DNA of 64,000 bases, from assembly GCF_013111185.1 (NCBI RefSeq), contig NZ_WVRE01000013.1, positions 20,745 through 84,744 on the forward strand. Direction: 5' to 3'. The notes under the pieces are model-generated. The model had not been told where the DNA came from. It ran no database searches and saw only the letters and a program-made list of their open reading frames with translations. The translations under genes and the position numbers were made by a program. Origin of the DNA: Ruegeria sp. HKCCD7303 (GTDB lineage: Bacteria; Pseudomonadota; Alphaproteobacteria; Rhodobacterales; Rhodobacteraceae). Below are positions 63,459 to 64,000 of this stretch, piece by piece (position 1 is the first letter of the stretch; each line of letters starts with the position of its first letter).

Positions 63459-64000
63459 CTACCCCAACAAGTCAGCCGCCGGATTCTCAGCAATGTCGAC
63501 ATCGTCATAATATTTCTGGGCCTGCGCCATGGATCGATGCAACGACAAGCGCATGGCAGCCTGGATCGGGGCACCGTCCAGTGCGGCCTGGGTTAGGAAC
63601 CCAGAACGCAGACCGTGCGGCGAGGCGAAGTCCTCAGGCAACTCTGCCAACTGGAGGCGATGTTTGACGATCTGATAGATAGCGTCCGGCGAAAGCCGAC
63701 GTTTCAGCACACGATCCGCCTTTGAGACTGGTCTGAACAGCGGCCCGTTCATAATCTGTCCAACCTCGATCCAATGGACCAGCGCCTGAGCTGCGCGGCC
63801 TTTCAGCACCAGCCGCGGCGTTTCACCTTTGGTTGTCGTTTTCGTTTCCAGCAGTGAAATCCAAACCAGGCTTTTCTCGTCGAACTCCTTCAGCGAAACG
63901 TCTTCAAACATCAACCCGGTGATCTCGGAGCGCCGTCTACCACCAGAAGCCCAACCCAGCATCAAGATGGCGCGGTCGCGGCAATCCCGCCGGGACCCCC
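63459..64000 (-). CDS. Tyrosine recombinase/integrase, N-terminal part outside the window
   Basis: Only the catalytic C-terminal domain is visible; the frame stays open to the window edge (RDRAILMLGWASGGRRRSEI), so this is a cut gene and not a pseudogene. The catalytic Arg is in GGRRRSEI, HxxR is in SPHGLRSG, the next His is in LHRSMAQAQ and the nucleophile Tyr is in KYYDD. It could be a plasmid dimer-resolution or an integrase of a mobile segment. The N-terminal SAM-like domain would lie past 64000. Confidence 0.9.
   Translation of the reverse strand, partial: GSRRDCRDRAILMLGWASGGRRRSEITGLMFEDVSLKEFDEKSLVWISLLETKTTTKGETPRLVLKGRAAQALVHWIEVGQIMNGPLFRPVSKADRVLKRRLSPDAIYQIVKHRLQLAELPEDFASPHGLRSGFLTQAALDGAPIQAAMRLSLHRSMAQAQKYYDDVDIAENPAADLLG

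Noticed and set aside
63459..63965. Truncated integrase pseudogene
   Set aside because: The frame stays open past 63965 to the window edge with conserved residues, so the gene is cut by the window and not broken.
1..64000. CRISPR arrays, tRNA or rRNA genes, insertion sequences
   Set aside because: No regularly spaced repeat array, no cloverleaf or rRNA-like stretch and no transposase reading frame was found by eye.

Overview
The window looks like one side of a RepA-type plasmid or chromid from a marine alphaproteobacterium of the Roseobacter group (Rhodobacteraceae). I infer this from the protein style, the fairly high GC, the divergent repA / parA-parB module at 57.5-61.4 kb, and a locus dominated by sulfated, exosortase-linked exopolysaccharide (EPS) genes. 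No rRNA, tRNA, CRISPR array or insertion sequence was seen. Both edges cut genes: a polymerase/ligase-like membrane protein on the left and a tyrosine recombinase on the right.

Layout. 0-7 kb: end of an O-antigen-polymerase-like protein, a sulfotransferase, then a five-gene minus-strand operon (flippase, GT2, second sulfotransferase, FemAB-like acyltransferase, polysaccharide deacetylase). 7.4-10 kb: an AlgD-like GDP-mannose dehydrogenase and a GT4. 10-22 kb: the core secretion and sorting machinery. On the minus strand are an ExoY-like initiating transferase, a TPR lipoprotein, a Wza-like export protein, a beta-barrel outer-membrane protein and the exosortase XrtD. On the plus strand are an ExeA-like ATPase, a Wzz-like chain-length protein, a tyrosine autokinase and a GT2. 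22.1 kb: one small secreted protein with a VPLPA-CTERM tail, the presumed XrtD substrate. 23-31 kb: methyltransferases, a GT2, large membrane proteins, a UDP-galactopyranose-mutase-like flavoprotein and a decayed GDP-fucose synthase remnant. 32-38.5 kb: a tightly overlapping CDP-sugar operon (rfbF, SDR, C-methyltransferase, epimerase, GtrA) followed by a radical SAM protein. 38.5-57 kb: more glycosyltransferases, a second flippase, a second mutase-like flavoprotein, a second deacetylase, a GMC oxidoreductase, epimerases and a second nucleotide-sugar dehydrogenase. 57-61.4 kb: replication and partition, with iterons, a DnaA box and two identical 18-bp parS-like palindromes. 61.4-64 kb: a GtrII-like glucosyltransferase and the integrase.

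How it fits together (inference from families). Nucleotide sugars are made by the dehydrogenases, RfbF, the SDRs and the C-methyltransferase. The ExoY-like enzyme loads the first sugar on the lipid carrier, eight GT2/GT4 enzymes extend it, flippases export the unit and the left-edge protein may polymerise it. Wzz, the kinase, the Wza-like protein and the barrel would form the export route. Sulfotransferases, deacetylases, FkbM-type and other methyltransferases, the FemAB-like enzyme and a GtrA/GtrB/GT-C set would decorate the polymer. XrtD would cleave the VPLPA-CTERM protein and may couple it to the glycan. The points I would look at first are the plasmid-borne XrtD-substrate pair, the CDP-sugar branch without a recognisable CDP-glucose 4,6-dehydratase, the orphan radical SAM protein, and the compact origin/centromere with 22-bp-phased iterons and paired parS-like sites.
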